Shown in pieces: positions 11,547-23,791 of a stretch of 64,000 nt of DNA. The first letter of the stretch is position 1; each line of letters starts with the position of its first letter. The stretch lies in assembly GCA_020726505.1 (NCBI GenBank), contig JAHLEZ010000002.1, forward strand, positions 4,960,001 to 5,024,000, read 5' to 3'. A program made the position numbers and the translations under genes. The notes beneath the pieces were generated by a model. It was given only the letters and a program-made list of their open reading frames with translations. It ran no database searches and was not told where the DNA came from. Origin of the DNA: Leptodontidium sp. MPI-SDFR-AT-0119 (Eukaryota; Ascomycota; Leotiomycetes; Helotiales; Leptodontidiaceae).

Positions 11547-13998
11547 TATTGACGCTGGGGGCAGCGAAAGCTGCGTTGGCGAATCGTTCGGTCAGTTCTA
11601 GACTATGTGGCTGAATCTGTGTCTGCACAAGTCAGTATCAGGTAATCTTGAGGTTTTAGACTCTCGAGAATGGTTGTAGAGGGGGGAACGAAGGTAGAAG
11701 CTGCAAGAGGGCATGGAGAGAAGGCAGATGAAGAGGAAGGTGGACATCAATCTCGACGATGTCCAGTGAATTGGAAACGGGGGAGAGCCATGGATTCAAC
11801 GCTCAATGATCGCAATGAGCTGATCGACTTGCAAGGAAGATAGATGGCTTTCGTCCTGTCAATTTGCAGAAATGAGGCTGCACTGCGATTTCAATTCCGA
11901 TAGACATCAGAAACCTTCACTTAGCCCGCAATGCGTGAACGAGAGTGCCGTGGCCAACGCGTCAAGGAAGAAGAGCAAAGTAAGAGGCAGTCATGGATAA
12001 GGTCTGACAAGATTTGCACGTACCAGATTCAAGGTTTGAAGTTCACAGGAGCCAAACACAGGCGCCTGGAGCCACTTCTCGTAGCTGGGTCAACAGGAAG
12101 GGGGAAGACCGATAGACGATCAATAAAGAGGGCTGTATGTGTTGCAGAAGCAGCAACGAAGGAGTGAAGTGGCCAATTGACCAAGGTGGAAGGGAGAAGA
12201 GAGGAGGGAGGGTTCGAGATGTTGATGTTCGGTGTTGAAGAAAGGTGCACGGTCGCAGGAGGTGGAATTGGTAGAGCGAGGCAGGAGCCTTGGATGTTGG
12301 GGTGTAGCTGAATCTGAAAGCCCTTGCTCGGTGGGTGGCCTGGAAAATCAATTGGCCGAGAATAGACCACGCCTAATTACTTCGAGGATTTGCACAATGA
12401 GAACCCCTTTTGGAATTATACGGTGTGAAGGTCTAGAGAGCTTCTCAATACAACATGGTGAATTGAATCTTCACTCTCCCATTTGTGCCAATTGGGAGCC
12501 ATGAGCTAAGTTGTGATCATGTCCTTATCAAACACTAAACAGGCCCCAGTTAACAACATCCAAGAAGCAGCCTCAATGTTCATGATGATACACAATTCGA
12601 AATGGGAGAGAGGACATTGCACCTGCAGATGTACAGACAGTAGTGTGCCTCCTGCAGAGCTTGTTAATATCAAGCCCTCGGAGACAATTAATTCAAGATA
12701 TAATTATCCCAACCCGGAAGCGCTCCTCGAGCTCATCAATAGAAACTGAACTTCAGTACAGCTTGAATGTCGACGGCACACCTTAATCTTTGCGCGAGGC
12801 TTTCACTGCCAAATTACCTCTACGAAACTTGATTCAGCTATGCAGAGTTCGCAGATCTCGAGATCTCGAAAGACTTAAGAAATATGGAGGCTCATTCAGT
12901 CGCAACAACTTGCTTTGTCCTGCCCCCCTTTGTCTGGCCTGCTCCCTTCAATTGGCTCTACGAGCTGGACAGGTAGACAAAGAAGACGTGAGCTGACACC
13001 CCAGGAGGTTCAATTTCAACTTCCAATATGCCCCAAGGCCCAAGTCCTGAAGCCTGAGACCATGATACGCCTCCGTCAAACGAGAAAAGATATACCACAA
13101 AGAGTCTATTGAGTTATGCTGTAGTCCCCTTGAGACTGAGCACAACATAGCCTCGACTTGTGCTCTTGGAGCAGGCGTAAGGAGCGATAAAGACACACGC
13201 AAGACGAAAGACAATCGAATTTGATCCTTCAAGCTGGCCATACCTCAAAGGACAAGTATTCACCTGTCCAGAGGGAGATTGCCGCCCAGCTCACTGGTCA
13301 TGGTTCCACTTGGTTCACACAGAGACATGAGAGGAGGTCCATCACTTCAAGGGAGGATCGCGGCGCAAAAACAACAAATTACAAGGTCTTTTCGAATACG
13401 CAAAGTTGAGGTGGCTCGAGCGCTGCAGCTAGAGGGCTTCAGGCAATTTCGAGGGCATTTCCAGTCACCGCCTTCTATCAACAGATACCCAGGACCGATC
13501 GATTGATCTGCAGCTGTGGCAGTGGATTATGGATCCATCGCCAGACTGTTAGAATGATTTCTTTAATCAATTTATACAGCAGACGTGACGTAGCAAGCAG
13601 AAGGCAGGAGGGGACAGAAAGGATTTTGGGGTCATATCAAGTAGCTAAGACAGATGGAAGGCTGCTATTTGCTGGTATCCTTTCTGCATCCTTTGTACAG
13701 TCAACGGACGGTCTTTGGCGCAGCTGTTAGAGTTGGACCCTGTTGAATCATGGGAAGTGATGGACAAAATTGTGGACTTTTGGTCGTTTGGGGATTCTTT
13801 CCTATGTTGTTGATGTTCTCGAAAGAAGTGAGGTCAAATTAAACATCCTCTCCATCTGGGGAAATTGTGGAGTTCCCCGAGCCAATCAACTCACATCCAT
13901 TTGAAAAGTCACGACCCAATGCCGACATCGCATTTCAGTCACAACTTTTTTTTCTTCTTGCACTCTCAACTTCCTCAATCGTGACAATTGCATTCAAG
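11547..13998. other. Divergent intergenic region, 2.45 kb
   Basis: Lies between the divergent RGG-box gene and the aconitase gene, so it contains both promoters and their leaders. Many frames are short and none has homology-like content; a leader intron for either gene is possible but not shown. The stretch just before the aconitase ATG (13940-13998) is pyrimidine-rich, as is common near fungal start sites. Confidence 0.5.
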
Positions 13999-16552
13999 AT
14001 GAGGGCCGGGCTTCTGAATAGTAGCAGGTCTGCTATTAGGGTATTTATCTCCTTCCAATTCTCCATTCCTGCAATCAATTGACCCCTCAAACAGAGCTCG
14101 ACAACAAATCTCCTCCGCCAGCGCTGTGCAAGAAGTCTCGCAACAGTTAACACCACCTCCTCCTACACCCCGGACATCGAATCTCGCACGCCTCCCTACC
14201 CTCTCCTCCTCAGCCGCCTCAAGACTGTTCGCAAAACCCTCAATCCAGAGCGCAAACTCACTCTGGCCGAAAAGATCCTCTACTCCCATTTAGCCAACCC
14301 CGCCGAATCCCTCCTCTCAAACACTGACAACGGCCTCAATATCCGCGGCAATGCAAACCTCAAGCTCAAGCCCGACAGGGTAGCGATGCAGGATGCATCT
14401 GCGCAGATGGCCCTCCTCCAATTCATGACCTGTAACCTCCCCTCGACTGCTGTCCCGGCAAGCATACACTGCGACCACATGATTGTGGGCGAGCGAGGCG
14501 CGGATGTAGATCTCCCAGAGTCGATCAAAGGAAACAAAGAGGTCTTCGACTTCCTAGAGTCTGCGGCGAAGAAGTACGGTATCGAATTCTGGCCTCCTGG
14601 GGCAGGAATTATCCATCAGACTGTCCTTGAGAACTACTCTGCGCCAGGCCTGATGATGCTCGGTACAGACAGCCACACACCCAATGCAGGAGGACTAGGA
14701 GCCATTGCCATTGGAGTTGGCGGCGCAGACGCAGTTGACGCCCTGGTCGACGCACCATGGGAATTGAAAGCTCCCAAGATCCTCGGAGTTAGACTCGAAG
14801 GGCAATTGAACGGCTGGGCCTCGCCCAAGGATGTCATTCTCGCTCTTGCAGGCAAGCTGACTGTCCGTGGAGGAACGGGATATATAATCGAGTATCACGG
14901 ACCAGGAGTTGACTCGTTGAGCTGTACTGGCATGGCCACAATCTGTAATATGGGAGCTGAAGTTGGGGCTACGACTTCTGTCTTTCCTTTCTCTACCAGA
15001 CATATTCCATACCTGGAGTCAACGCACAGAGCTTCGATCGCCGCCCAAGCGCAGGCAATTGCTGACTCGCCAGCTCATCTGAATCTCCTGCGTGCAGACG
15101 AGGGATGCCATTACGATGAGCTGATAACCATCGATCTGTCAACCCTGGAACCGCATGTCAATGGACCCAACACCCCAGATTTGTCAACTCCCTTGTCGGT
15201 CTTTGCAAAGGCAGTCAAAACCAATAACTGGCCAGAGACTGTTTCGGCTGGCCTTATCGGAAGCTGTACGAACAGCTCGTATCAGGATATGACCAGAGCA
15301 GAGGATCTTGTGAAACAAGCAACAGCTGCTGGGTTGAAGCCAGCTACTGATTTCTTCATTACTCCGGGCAGTGAACAGATCAGAGCTACGCTTGATAGAG
15401 ATAACACTATTGCTACATTTGAGGAGGCCGGTGGCATTGTCCTTGCAAATGCTTGTGGAGTGAGTGCTACCCTTTCAGTGTTCCCAGTTACCTTCGGACA
15501 TTGAGAACACAGAAAAAATAAAGCTGACATTCTTTAAGCCATGTATAGGGCAGTGGAGTCGCACTGATGGCGTTGAAAAAGGCGACAACAATGCCATCTT
15601 CACCTCGTACAACCGAAACTTCCGTGGACGAAACGATGGCAATCCAGAAACCATGAACTTCCTCGCCTCCCCCGAGATCGTAACAGCCATGTCTTACGCA
15701 GGCTCAACCTCCTTCAATCCTCTAACAGACACCTTAACCACCCCCTCTGGCAAGCCCTTCCGCTTCTCACCCCCAACCGGCTCCGAACTTCCCACTGGCG
15801 GCTTCGAAGTTGGCAACCCAGCTTTCCTCCCAACATCCGGCTCCCCCTCTCCCTCAACCCAAGTCGTCGTCTCCCCCACATCCGACCGTCTCGCGCTCCT
15901 CGAACCCTTCGCACCCTTCCCAAAATCCGACCTCAAAGGCCTCAAAGTTCTCTACAAAGTAACCGGCAAATGCACAACGGACACCATCTCTGCCGCCGGG
16001 CCCTGGCTGAAATACAAGGGCCATCTCCCCAACATCAGTGCCAACACCCTCATTGGCGCCATCAACGCCCGCACCGGCGAAGTAAACGTCGCCTATGACT
16101 TCGACGGCAGCACATCCGGCATCCCAGAGCTAGCTCAGAAATGGAAAGACCAAAACATCGAATGGCTCGTCGTAGCAGAAGACAACTACGGCGAAGGTTC
16201 CGCCCGCGAACACGCTGCTCTTCAACCGCGATATCTCGGCGGCCGAGTCATCCTCGCTAAATCGTTCGCGCGCATCCACGAGACGAACTTGAAGAAACAG
16301 GGTGTGGTCCCGCTTACGTTTGCGAACGGAGAGGATTACGCGAAGATCGATGCCTGTGATGAGGTTGATACTGTGGGTCTGTATGAGGTACTTCAGAGTG
16401 GTGGCAAGGGTGAGATTAGCGTTAAGGTTAAGAAGGCGGGAAGTGGAGAGGAGATTACGATCAAGACTAAGCATACACTTAGTGAAGACCAGTGCGGCTT
16501 CATCCTTGCCGGTAGTGCGTTGAATTTACTTGCCAAGATGCACAAGTCATAG
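13999..16552 (+). CDS. Mitochondrial aconitase family hydro-lyase, ACO2/AcoB type
   Basis: Exons 13999-14040, 14095-15459 and 15539-16552 give 806 residues, phases matching. The first about 30 residues are Arg/Ser-rich without acidic residues (MRAGLLNSSRSAIR...), a mitochondrial presequence. The [4Fe-4S] ligands are visible: Cys in GSCTNSS and the two Cys of ANACGPCIGQW, the latter spanning the exon 2/3 junction. Substrate motifs HTPNAGGLG, GATTSVFPFS and the C-terminal swivel-domain EGSAREHAAL are present. The segment CDHMIVGERGA and the EFWPPGAGIIHQT region match the ACO2/AcoB branch rather than TCA-cycle ACO1. Established knowledge: yeast Aco2 dehydrates homocitrate in lysine synthesis; the mould counterpart's role is less clear. 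Exact substrate therefore open. Confidence 0.95.
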
Positions 16553-16851
16553 ATGCGAGTGGAAAAGAATACACACGAAAATTATTGGTTGGCCTTGGGG
16601 CTGTGGATGGATGGATATGAACTGTACCTATAGCATGATAGAGTAACTTGAGCAAAACGGAAAAAAAAAATTAAGTACAAGAAGATACCCTTCCCCAGAT
16701 CAGCACCCTTCCTTCCGTTTTTCTTCTCACTATCCCTCGCCAGCACAGCAATCCCTACATAGGTAGATTCTGTATGTGTCTCAGGACTATCGGGAAATTT
16801 CAGCATTCCCCTCATCCATTACCTTCCTCTTTTTATACCCACTCATCCCCC
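16553..16851. other. Short intergenic gap
   Basis: About 300 bp separating the aconitase stop from the stop of the small membrane protein on the other strand; both 3' flanks. It contains an A-run near 16663-16671 and nothing else recognised. Confidence 0.5.
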
Positions 16852-17190
16852 TCAAAACGTCCCGTACCCACCCTTCATCCCACCACTCCTCTTCCTACCA
16901 CTGCCCTTTCCACCTCCTCTCCCACATTCCTCATCTCCTCTCACCTCTCTCCATCCCTCTCCCATCTCAAACCCCTCACTCTCATCCTCATCTCCATCCC
17001 CTCTTCGATCAAAATAATGCAATGCCCCATAAATCAAAGCCGACAGCCCTGCTATAGCAAACGCAAAACGACTAACAACCAAGAAAGAACCCATACGATG
17101 GCTCATCATAAACGGAGGATGGCTTGAAGCGGGGGAGATGGTATGTGTATTAGCAGTAGATATCGACATCGTGTGCCTTGGATTATCCAT
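16852..17190 (-). CDS. Small single-pass membrane protein, unknown
   Basis: Open frame of 112 residues with ATG at 17190 in a favourable AAAATGG context. It has a hydrophilic N-terminus of about 35 residues, one likely membrane segment (VVSRFAFAIAGLSALIYGAL, about residues 38-57), then an acidic/Gly-rich and basic tail. The C-terminal half is low-complexity and purine-rich. No family recognised. It may be a genuine short gene or a chance frame in a C/T-rich strand; the hydrophobic helix flanked by charged residues and the good start context are the only support. Confidence 0.4.
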   Translation of the reverse strand: MDNPRHTMSISTANTHTISPASSHPPFMMSHRMGSFLVVSRFAFAIAGLSALIYGALHYFDRRGDGDEDESEGFEMGEGWREVRGDEECGRGGGKGSGRKRSGGMKGGYGTF

Positions 17191-18505
17191 TTTTGTTTCG
17201 TTTTGGGTGGTTTAATTTTAACTTTAAGTTTGATTTTTGAGAAGGCTGATTGTGAGATGGGTTATAGAAGCGTTGCTGAATTTTAATTTTAATTCCAGTT
17301 TGTTGTCGAGGAAAAGGTATAAACGTGTTTGAGTTTGAGTTTATTTTATTCTGGAAAGTCGGGTTTGTCTTTTATAAGAAATGAAGAAAGAAGAGGGGGA
17401 GCGAGGGAGGGAGGAGCATGTGGTTCGGCGAGCCACCTAGGCAATATTCCATTAGACAGTTTGTGGAATACAGATGAGCTCGGAAATACTGTAAACGTAC
17501 GTCCTAGTTTGCTTTTGTGACTAGAGTAAAATAGCTACCCATTTCACAAAACAAAATATCGGTCAGTTGAATCATAAGCTAAAGTAGCTTCTGCTGACTA
17601 TTATGTAGAGGGATAATTCAATATAGAAAACACGATTCGGATTTGTCTCTGCTATCTCAAGCTCCAGTGGGGGTCGTATATTATTTCTTCAGCGGCCAAA
17701 AAAGTAGGCATAGCATAAGTAAATTCCACACCCCAAACCCCTCAAATCCAATTGTTCTACTGAGCATTAAGTAGAATTAGAAGTGGAAAACCCAACACAA
17801 TTCAAAGCCGATGCTGCAATCTCGAGTTCAAGTGGCCATCCCACGTTCTTACTCTAGCGACAAACGAGGTCCGCACGAGTTAACCTCACTCGTGAACCCA
17901 TCTAATTCCCCAACTTTCTATCTCCCTTCCCCCTCGAAATCAGGATTTCCCACCCTCAATGCCCTATTACTGCCTTCTACACAAACTGATGGCCAATGTC
18001 ATGAAAAGGCCAGGGCGGACTAAGACCCGACCTCTAGTTTAGCACATGGATCGGACCGAACCGTCTCGTTTCAAACTCACACTTTTCTCCACTACCATAC
18101 CACACCACACTCCGTCATCACATATATCACGATGACGACCTTCCAGAATTTCCAGAATCATACTTAAAAGCTCTAGACCATGCACTACGCCCTACTTCCA
18201 CACCCAAACCAGACATCAGTCCGGTCATAGGGCAAGAATTCCGCCTTAAGGTGCTTTAGTTCGACTAGGAGATAGTTCAGCGCACTATGATGTATCCTCC
18301 CTTTTCACTCCCATGGCCAATATCTTCTCTCTTCGTTCTGAATTCTTGGGTTATTATATCGCACTGGGTACACCATTTATACATATTTTGAGATTCTCAG
18401 GAGCAGGTATCTTCTATCCATCTACGCACAACGCAAAAGGGAAGATATATATATGTCTATTCCAGACGATACACGAACACACAAACGCCCACACAATAAT
18501 CCAAA
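17191..18505. other. Intergenic region, 1.3 kb
   Basis: Divergent promoter space between the two small membrane-protein frames. AT-rich near 17210-17350 with runs such as ttaattttaactttaa. No gene, repeat or structured RNA recognised. Confidence 0.5.
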
Positions 18506-18976
18506 ATGCCACCCACACCAACACTACCACCCACCTCTACCACCTCACCAACAGTCACGCCTACAACATCCACAACGCCAACAACCACACCAACAACCAC
18601 TGCCCCCCCAACAGCCCTTTCCGCAATGCACCCCTCCCTCCGCCTCTTCCTCCTCTTCGGCCTCCCCGTCATAGCAATCTTCGTGATCGTATCCGTGTTA
18701 TTATGGTGGTCGCCTTCTTGTATTGGAACGAAAGAGGAGAGGGAGAGGAAGAGGGAGGAGAAGGCGAAGAGGGGAAATGGGACTGACTCTGGTAATGGCA
18801 CCACCACGACAAGAGAGGATAATGAGGAGGCTGGTAGAGGTGGGGATGAAGAGATGGTCGGCCAGGTTGGGAAAGAGATAGGGGAGGAGACTGAGGGAGA
18901 GGGGAAAGCAACGCGCGAGATCACGATCATGATTTCATTTCACGAGGGGCGGGATGGGGATGGGGATTTGGATTGA
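18506..18976 (+). CDS. Thr/Pro-rich single-pass membrane protein, unknown
   Basis: Open frame of 156 residues, ATG 18506 in context CAAAATGCC. Residues about 1-35 are almost entirely Thr/Pro/Ser (mucin-like, potentially O-mannosylated), then one clear transmembrane helix (LFLLFGLPVIAIFVIVSVLLWW, about residues 48-69), then a charged Lys/Glu-rich and Gly/Thr-rich tail. The arrangement resembles small cell-wall or plasma-membrane sensors, with the Thr-rich side outside (inference). There is no signal peptide, so the helix would act as signal anchor. No family recognised. The coding sequence is compositionally biased and could be fortuitous. Confidence 0.5.
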   Translation: MPPTPTLPPTSTTSPTVTPTTSTTPTTTPTTTAPPTALSAMHPSLRLFLLFGLPVIAIFVIVSVLLWWSPSCIGTKEERERKREEKAKRGNGTDSGNGTTTTREDNEEAGRGGDEEMVGQVGKEIGEETEGEGKATREITIMISFHEGRDGDGDLD

Positions 18977-19034
18977 AGATTTTCTTTTGTTTCATTCTAT
19001 TTCCATTTTCACGCTTATTCTTGTTCTCGCCCAC

Positions 19035-19035
<1 letters not shown>

Positions 19036-19065
<30 letters not shown>
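19036..19065. repeat. (CAT)10 microsatellite
   Basis: Ten uninterrupted CAT units between the 3' ends of the Thr/Pro-rich membrane protein and the coiled-coil gene. A simple-sequence tract, likely polymorphic. Confidence 0.95.
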
Positions 19066-19147
19066 ATCGATTCTCTTCTCCCACTTCTCGCTACCCCATT
19101 TCAATCTCATCCTACCATCTCAGTTCCTAAGAAACCACGCCCGGAAT

Positions 19148-22100
19148 CTACGAAGAGAAAGACTGGGTAAGAGGTGTTGGCATAGTCAAAGCATCTGGAT
19201 TAGCAGTTCGGATCAGGTGGTTCTTGAAGTACTTGACTGGTTGCGCAGCTGGGGCTTGGGAAGAGGACGAAGACGAGGCCAGGAATGCTTGCACAGCGCC
19301 TAGGCCCTCGAATTCGTCGCGCTCGATGGCTGGCTCGGGGATTGGTGCTGAGTAGGTCGAGGCGGGGGTGGATGCTGGGGTGGATGTTGGGTAGGCCGGG
19401 TATGGTGATGTGTAGGTTTGGGTTTGCGCAGCGGTGGGAGTTGGTGCTGGCGTGGGTTCTGAGTTGTACATCATGTTTGATTGCTGGTTGAACATGTTGG
19501 CTGGCTGGTGGTTGTACGTATTGTTTGACTGTTGGTTGTACATGGCTGGTTGTTCAACGTTCATCGGTGTAGAAGCTGGAGCAGGTGTATGGGCTGGAGT
19601 ACCAGCGGGAGTCGTAGCAGGAGCTGGAGTCATCTGGACATCCACATCCATGCGAACACCGCCCTGCGCACAATCCAAAGGAGCCTTCTGACCAACGCGG
19701 TACTGGGCAGCGATATGATCAGGAACCCAGTGCTTATCCTTGACATCAGTGTACTTCTTGCACGTGGGTGCGACGCAACGTTGTCGGTGCTCGCCATCAT
19801 TCTTGCCGCCAACCATGAACTGGTTATTGATTACACCACAGATCTCATTGGTCTTCTTCGCAACCACGCGACATTGGTAGAACTGTCCGATGTAGGGTGG
19901 GCTAGCCGATTTGCGCTTCTTGGAGGGAGGAGGTGTGATTGGTTCGTTGGGGTAGTAGTAGCTAACGGCTGGGCGGAGATCGCGGGGTGGGGTGATGGTT
20001 TGGTTTGGGTTGGAGGACTGCTCGGGTTGGTAGTTGGAGGTGGCCTTGGATGGAGATGATGTGTCCGAAGCTGCGGCAGCCGCCGCGATCTGGTCCGGAG
20101 TCGCAGAACTCATCAAATGGCGGTTCATGTCGTGGGCGGCCTGGCAACGCTGATTGCTCTCAGTGAGATTGGCTTGCATTGCGCTCAATTGAGTCATCAA
20201 TTGCTGCATCTTGAATTGCATGCTCTTCATGTTGGCCTCCATCTTCTTGGTCTCGGCTTGCATCTCCTGCATTCGCTTGATAGACTTCTCGGTCTCTGAC
20301 TTGGCAGCGTCAACTTCGGCTTGCTTGGCCTTGAGGGCTGATTGGTGCTTTGTCTCAATCTGCTTGATAGTGTTCTGGGAGATAGCCTTCGATGTTTCGA
20401 GGAGGTGGCCACGATGGATGAACTCAGAAATGAGCAGATCCCGGGCCTTGGTGAGTAGCTCAGGATCACCGGATTCCAAGCTGTTGATCTTTTCAATGAG
20501 ATCACCGTTCGCGGTTTGGATTTGATCGACATCATTTCCTAATTCCGGGTCTTGCTCGAGGTTAGCAGGGCACAACATATTACGGTGGCAGAATTACTTA
20601 CTCTGCTTCAAGATCTTCTCCACCACGTAGATGAGCATCATCTTCTGGTATGCCGCGTTTGTATTGAACATGGTCCAGATACCATCCAGACTGTTGCGGA
20701 AGTTGGGGGAGATATTTGCATTGGTTTTACCGTCAACGCCGAACAAGTTTACAACGCGGAGGAGTTGGCGTTGGGAGGTGGTTCTGGTGGGAGCATCCAA
20801 GGTAGCCCGCAAGAGGCTCATGGTAAAGCTACCGCTGACCTTTGCGAGCGTCTCCTTGAGCTGGTCACTGGTCATTGTGCCTGCCGGAATTGCATTGGGT
20901 GGTGCTGAAGGTGTGCCATTTGATTGTGGTTGGGGGGTTGCGCGAACGACCTCCGGACGTTGCAAAGGCGTATAGTAGTGGTTACCGCCGGTATGATCAC
21001 CCTTCTCCACCCACATTGGCATAGGCTTCTTGTAAGAAGCGAGGTTGCCGAGACCGTTAGCAGGAGCAGACCTAGGGTGGGCGATTGGCTGTAAAGTAGA
21101 AGACGTCGTGTTGACACGAGCATTCTGGGCAGCGTTGTGTGTGGGTCGACGTTGGGAATCAAAGGACTGTTGCTCCCACAAGCCGTTATCTGCAGAGTGC
21201 TGTACGGATTGCCGATAGTTGAAGGTACCGGTAGCGGCGAGTGTGTATTGGGTTTGGTTGAAGGATGTAGAAGCAACTTGTGCCTGAATTGCCTGGGCAT
21301 TGGTGATTGGGAATCCGTACGAGATGGGCTCGGCTTGGACTTGCTCAGCTGCCTTGGACGCGACGGGGGTGGGTTGACTCGAGGGAACTGGTGCAAACTG
21401 CTGGTGGTTGGTGGTATTGTTGGTGACAGGTGTGACCTGGTTGGAAGAACCGGACGCAAACTGTTGATGCTCAGCTACGTTTGAGGTAATGGACGCGAAT
21501 TGGTCTGAGGAGCCGGACGCAAACTGATGATGCTCAGTTGAATTGAAGTTACTCGACGCAACTTCGTTGAAGGAGCCGGACGTAATCTCTTGACTCTCAA
21601 TTGAGTTGGAATCGACGGGCGCGAACTGGTCGGAGGCAGTCTCAAACTCTGGACGCTCATCGGTATCAGCGTTGTCGTGCCAGATCTCGTCAAAGAATTC
21701 CGGGGGGAAGCTTCCATCTTCACCTGCGTCCGAGCTGACGATTGCGAACGGGTCGGAGGAGCCAGATGCGGAGTTTTGATGCTCATTGGCGTTGGTACTG
21801 GCAGATGTGAGTTGATCGAAGGATCCTGAAGCAACGGTTTGCTGTTCAACTAGGTTGGAGGAGCTGACGGGCGCGACATCCTTGAGGTAGGTTGAATCAA
21901 GGCGTTGCTCTTCAATTGACTCTACCTTGAGGGTGGGGAATTGGTTGGAGATGGGCGTCGCAACTTGTTCCTCAATTGCGTTGGAGGGAGCAATTGACGC
22001 GACTTCAACGGGAGTAGCTTGCGCAATTTGCTCTTGCTCGACAGTTTTGGCGATGGTAGCAGTAGCAGTAGCTGAGGTAGCAGATAGGAGACTGTAGCTG

Positions 22101-22252
22101 GAAGCAAGTCCTCCTCCTCCGTTCATCTCCAGAGCAAATGCAGGCGTATTGCCATCTTCATCAAAGTTGACATCAGCAAGCATCTCATGTGAGTCGGTCA
22201 GCCAATCTGCTCCCATCTCTTCCTCCCAGAAGGCGCATTGAAAGTCGTCCAT
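19148..22252 (-). CDS. Q/N/S-rich coiled-coil protein with repeats, unknown
   Basis: Two exons, 22252-20602 and 20550-19148, joined over a 51-nt intron (GTAAGT, branch GCTAAC, acceptor AAG), give 1017 residues in phase. The N-terminus is acidic. Residues about 135-320 carry degenerate repeats of roughly 20-25 residues built on EHQQFASGSSDQ. A more ordered helical block follows around residues 480-550. Residues about 600-700 are strongly predicted coiled coil (KAKQAEVDAAKSETEKSIKR). Near residue 775 is a Cys/His-containing block (YQCRVV, NEICGV, EHRQRCVAPTCKKY) that could bind zinc. The C-terminal 170 residues are Pro/Ala/Thr/Tyr-rich. No known family; a DNA/chromatin or scaffold role would be a guess. 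Confidence 0.85.
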
Positions 22253-23791
22253 TATTGAGTTGGTTCTTGGTGTTGGGTTTGCAAATTATTGCGATTGTAA
22301 TTGTAGTTGGTGGGGTCGTTGTTGGTTGTTGGTTGTTGGTTGTGGTGTTTGTAGCGTGTGTGGAAAGTAGAAGGACGAGAGGGATTGGGGAGCAGCATTT
22401 GTGCGAAGAAAAATTCTCTCTCGCCTGCTGCCCGCCCTTTAGCGTGTGGGAGGGCGACGACGACCTTTTTGGCGAGTTCATGAGGTGAATTCCTCGTCGT
22501 CGCCAAAGGTGAAGGGAAGCTGGAACTTTTGGGCGGCAATATACTTGATGCCCCACTATGGCCGCGGACAGGGGTTGCGGGAACTAGCTCACCTGCAGCC
22601 ACTCCAGCCACACTACCCACCCCGCCTTCAGATGTGAGCTCGCTGATATCTTTTCAGTGTCTGAAACTGTGAAATAACGAGTACTTATATAATTCAATTC
22701 CTGTTCGCGATTCTCCTACTCTCACATAGCAACAATCGTGAGAAAGCTTTACCGAGTGTTGATAGGGGCTCGGTTAGCTTCACCCCCTACGCCTCTGCTG
22801 ACTTTCGCGATTCTTGAAGCAGGTACAGGATCAATACAGATGTATAGTTGTCATCCCTGCTGTAAGAGTTCAGTAAGTGGGCAATTTTTGTATGTGCTCA
22901 AACCAGAACCTCTGTTCTGCTTGTCAATCTTCCGCTCCAGCTACTGAACCGGCAAGGGTCCCATCCAGCGCAGAAGCAGATAAGATAAGAATGACAAGAA
23001 GCAGAACACCCACACGTTTTCCCGAGGTAATTCAATGTTCGAGGAACTAAGCAAGTGAGAAGATGGCGAAGCTTTGAACGGCACGAGAGACCTGTACTAG
23101 GCATTCCTTTGGGAATGCATTTGATGGTGGCATTCGTACATAGGTCCCTAGGTAAGTAATATTTTCCTAGTCTTTTCTGCCTATCCCGCAACTTGGCTGA
23201 GAATAAGTTACTTGAGCGCATCTAACAAAAGCATGATTGCATAATAACTCGAAGTCACTCGATTAGATAGATACCGGGTAACAATCCAATTTGCGTAGAT
23301 CAAAATCCTGATGCCATCCAGTTCGCAAACCAGATAATTCTCAAATGGTTTACTGCTACTCCTTGGTCGGTGCCCAAAAGGGCTGGCGGTGAGAAGGATG
23401 GTGAGTGCTTTAGGCTTAGTACTTGATCATTGGATAGGAATAGCCAGCTTCATGATTTGGGAGGTAAGGTATGAATGAAATAATACAAGTAGGAGGTTAA
23501 CTTTAAGGATAAAGAAAGGATCGTTGTATAGTTGTCAAGCATCTTGATTTCACAGCTCCCAAATCATTTTGGCGAACTTGAGTAGCCCTGCAGCCTTTCT
23601 GCCGGCTTAAGGTGAGGCTGAACTAGTGTACTTCGAACCCCTGCCCAGCACTCAGAGCTGATTTGCCAGCCCGACGTCAGCAAAGCTCAAGGCACAAGGA
23701 GGAAAGAAGGAACGACGGGAGGCAGCTCAAGGCGCATTCACTTATCACCACCTCTTGCCTTTGTATATCGCAACCATAGAGACATTTCAAG
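22253..23791. other. Divergent promoter region, 1.5 kb
   Basis: Separates the coiled-coil gene (-) from LST8 (+) and contains both promoters and leaders. The 22300-22345 stretch is a T/G-rich imperfect repeat of GTTGGTTGTTG. No further gene or repeat found. Confidence 0.5.

Noticed and set aside
12029..12370. Two overlapping minus-strand frames
   Set aside because: Non-similar, low-complexity translations in a promoter region.
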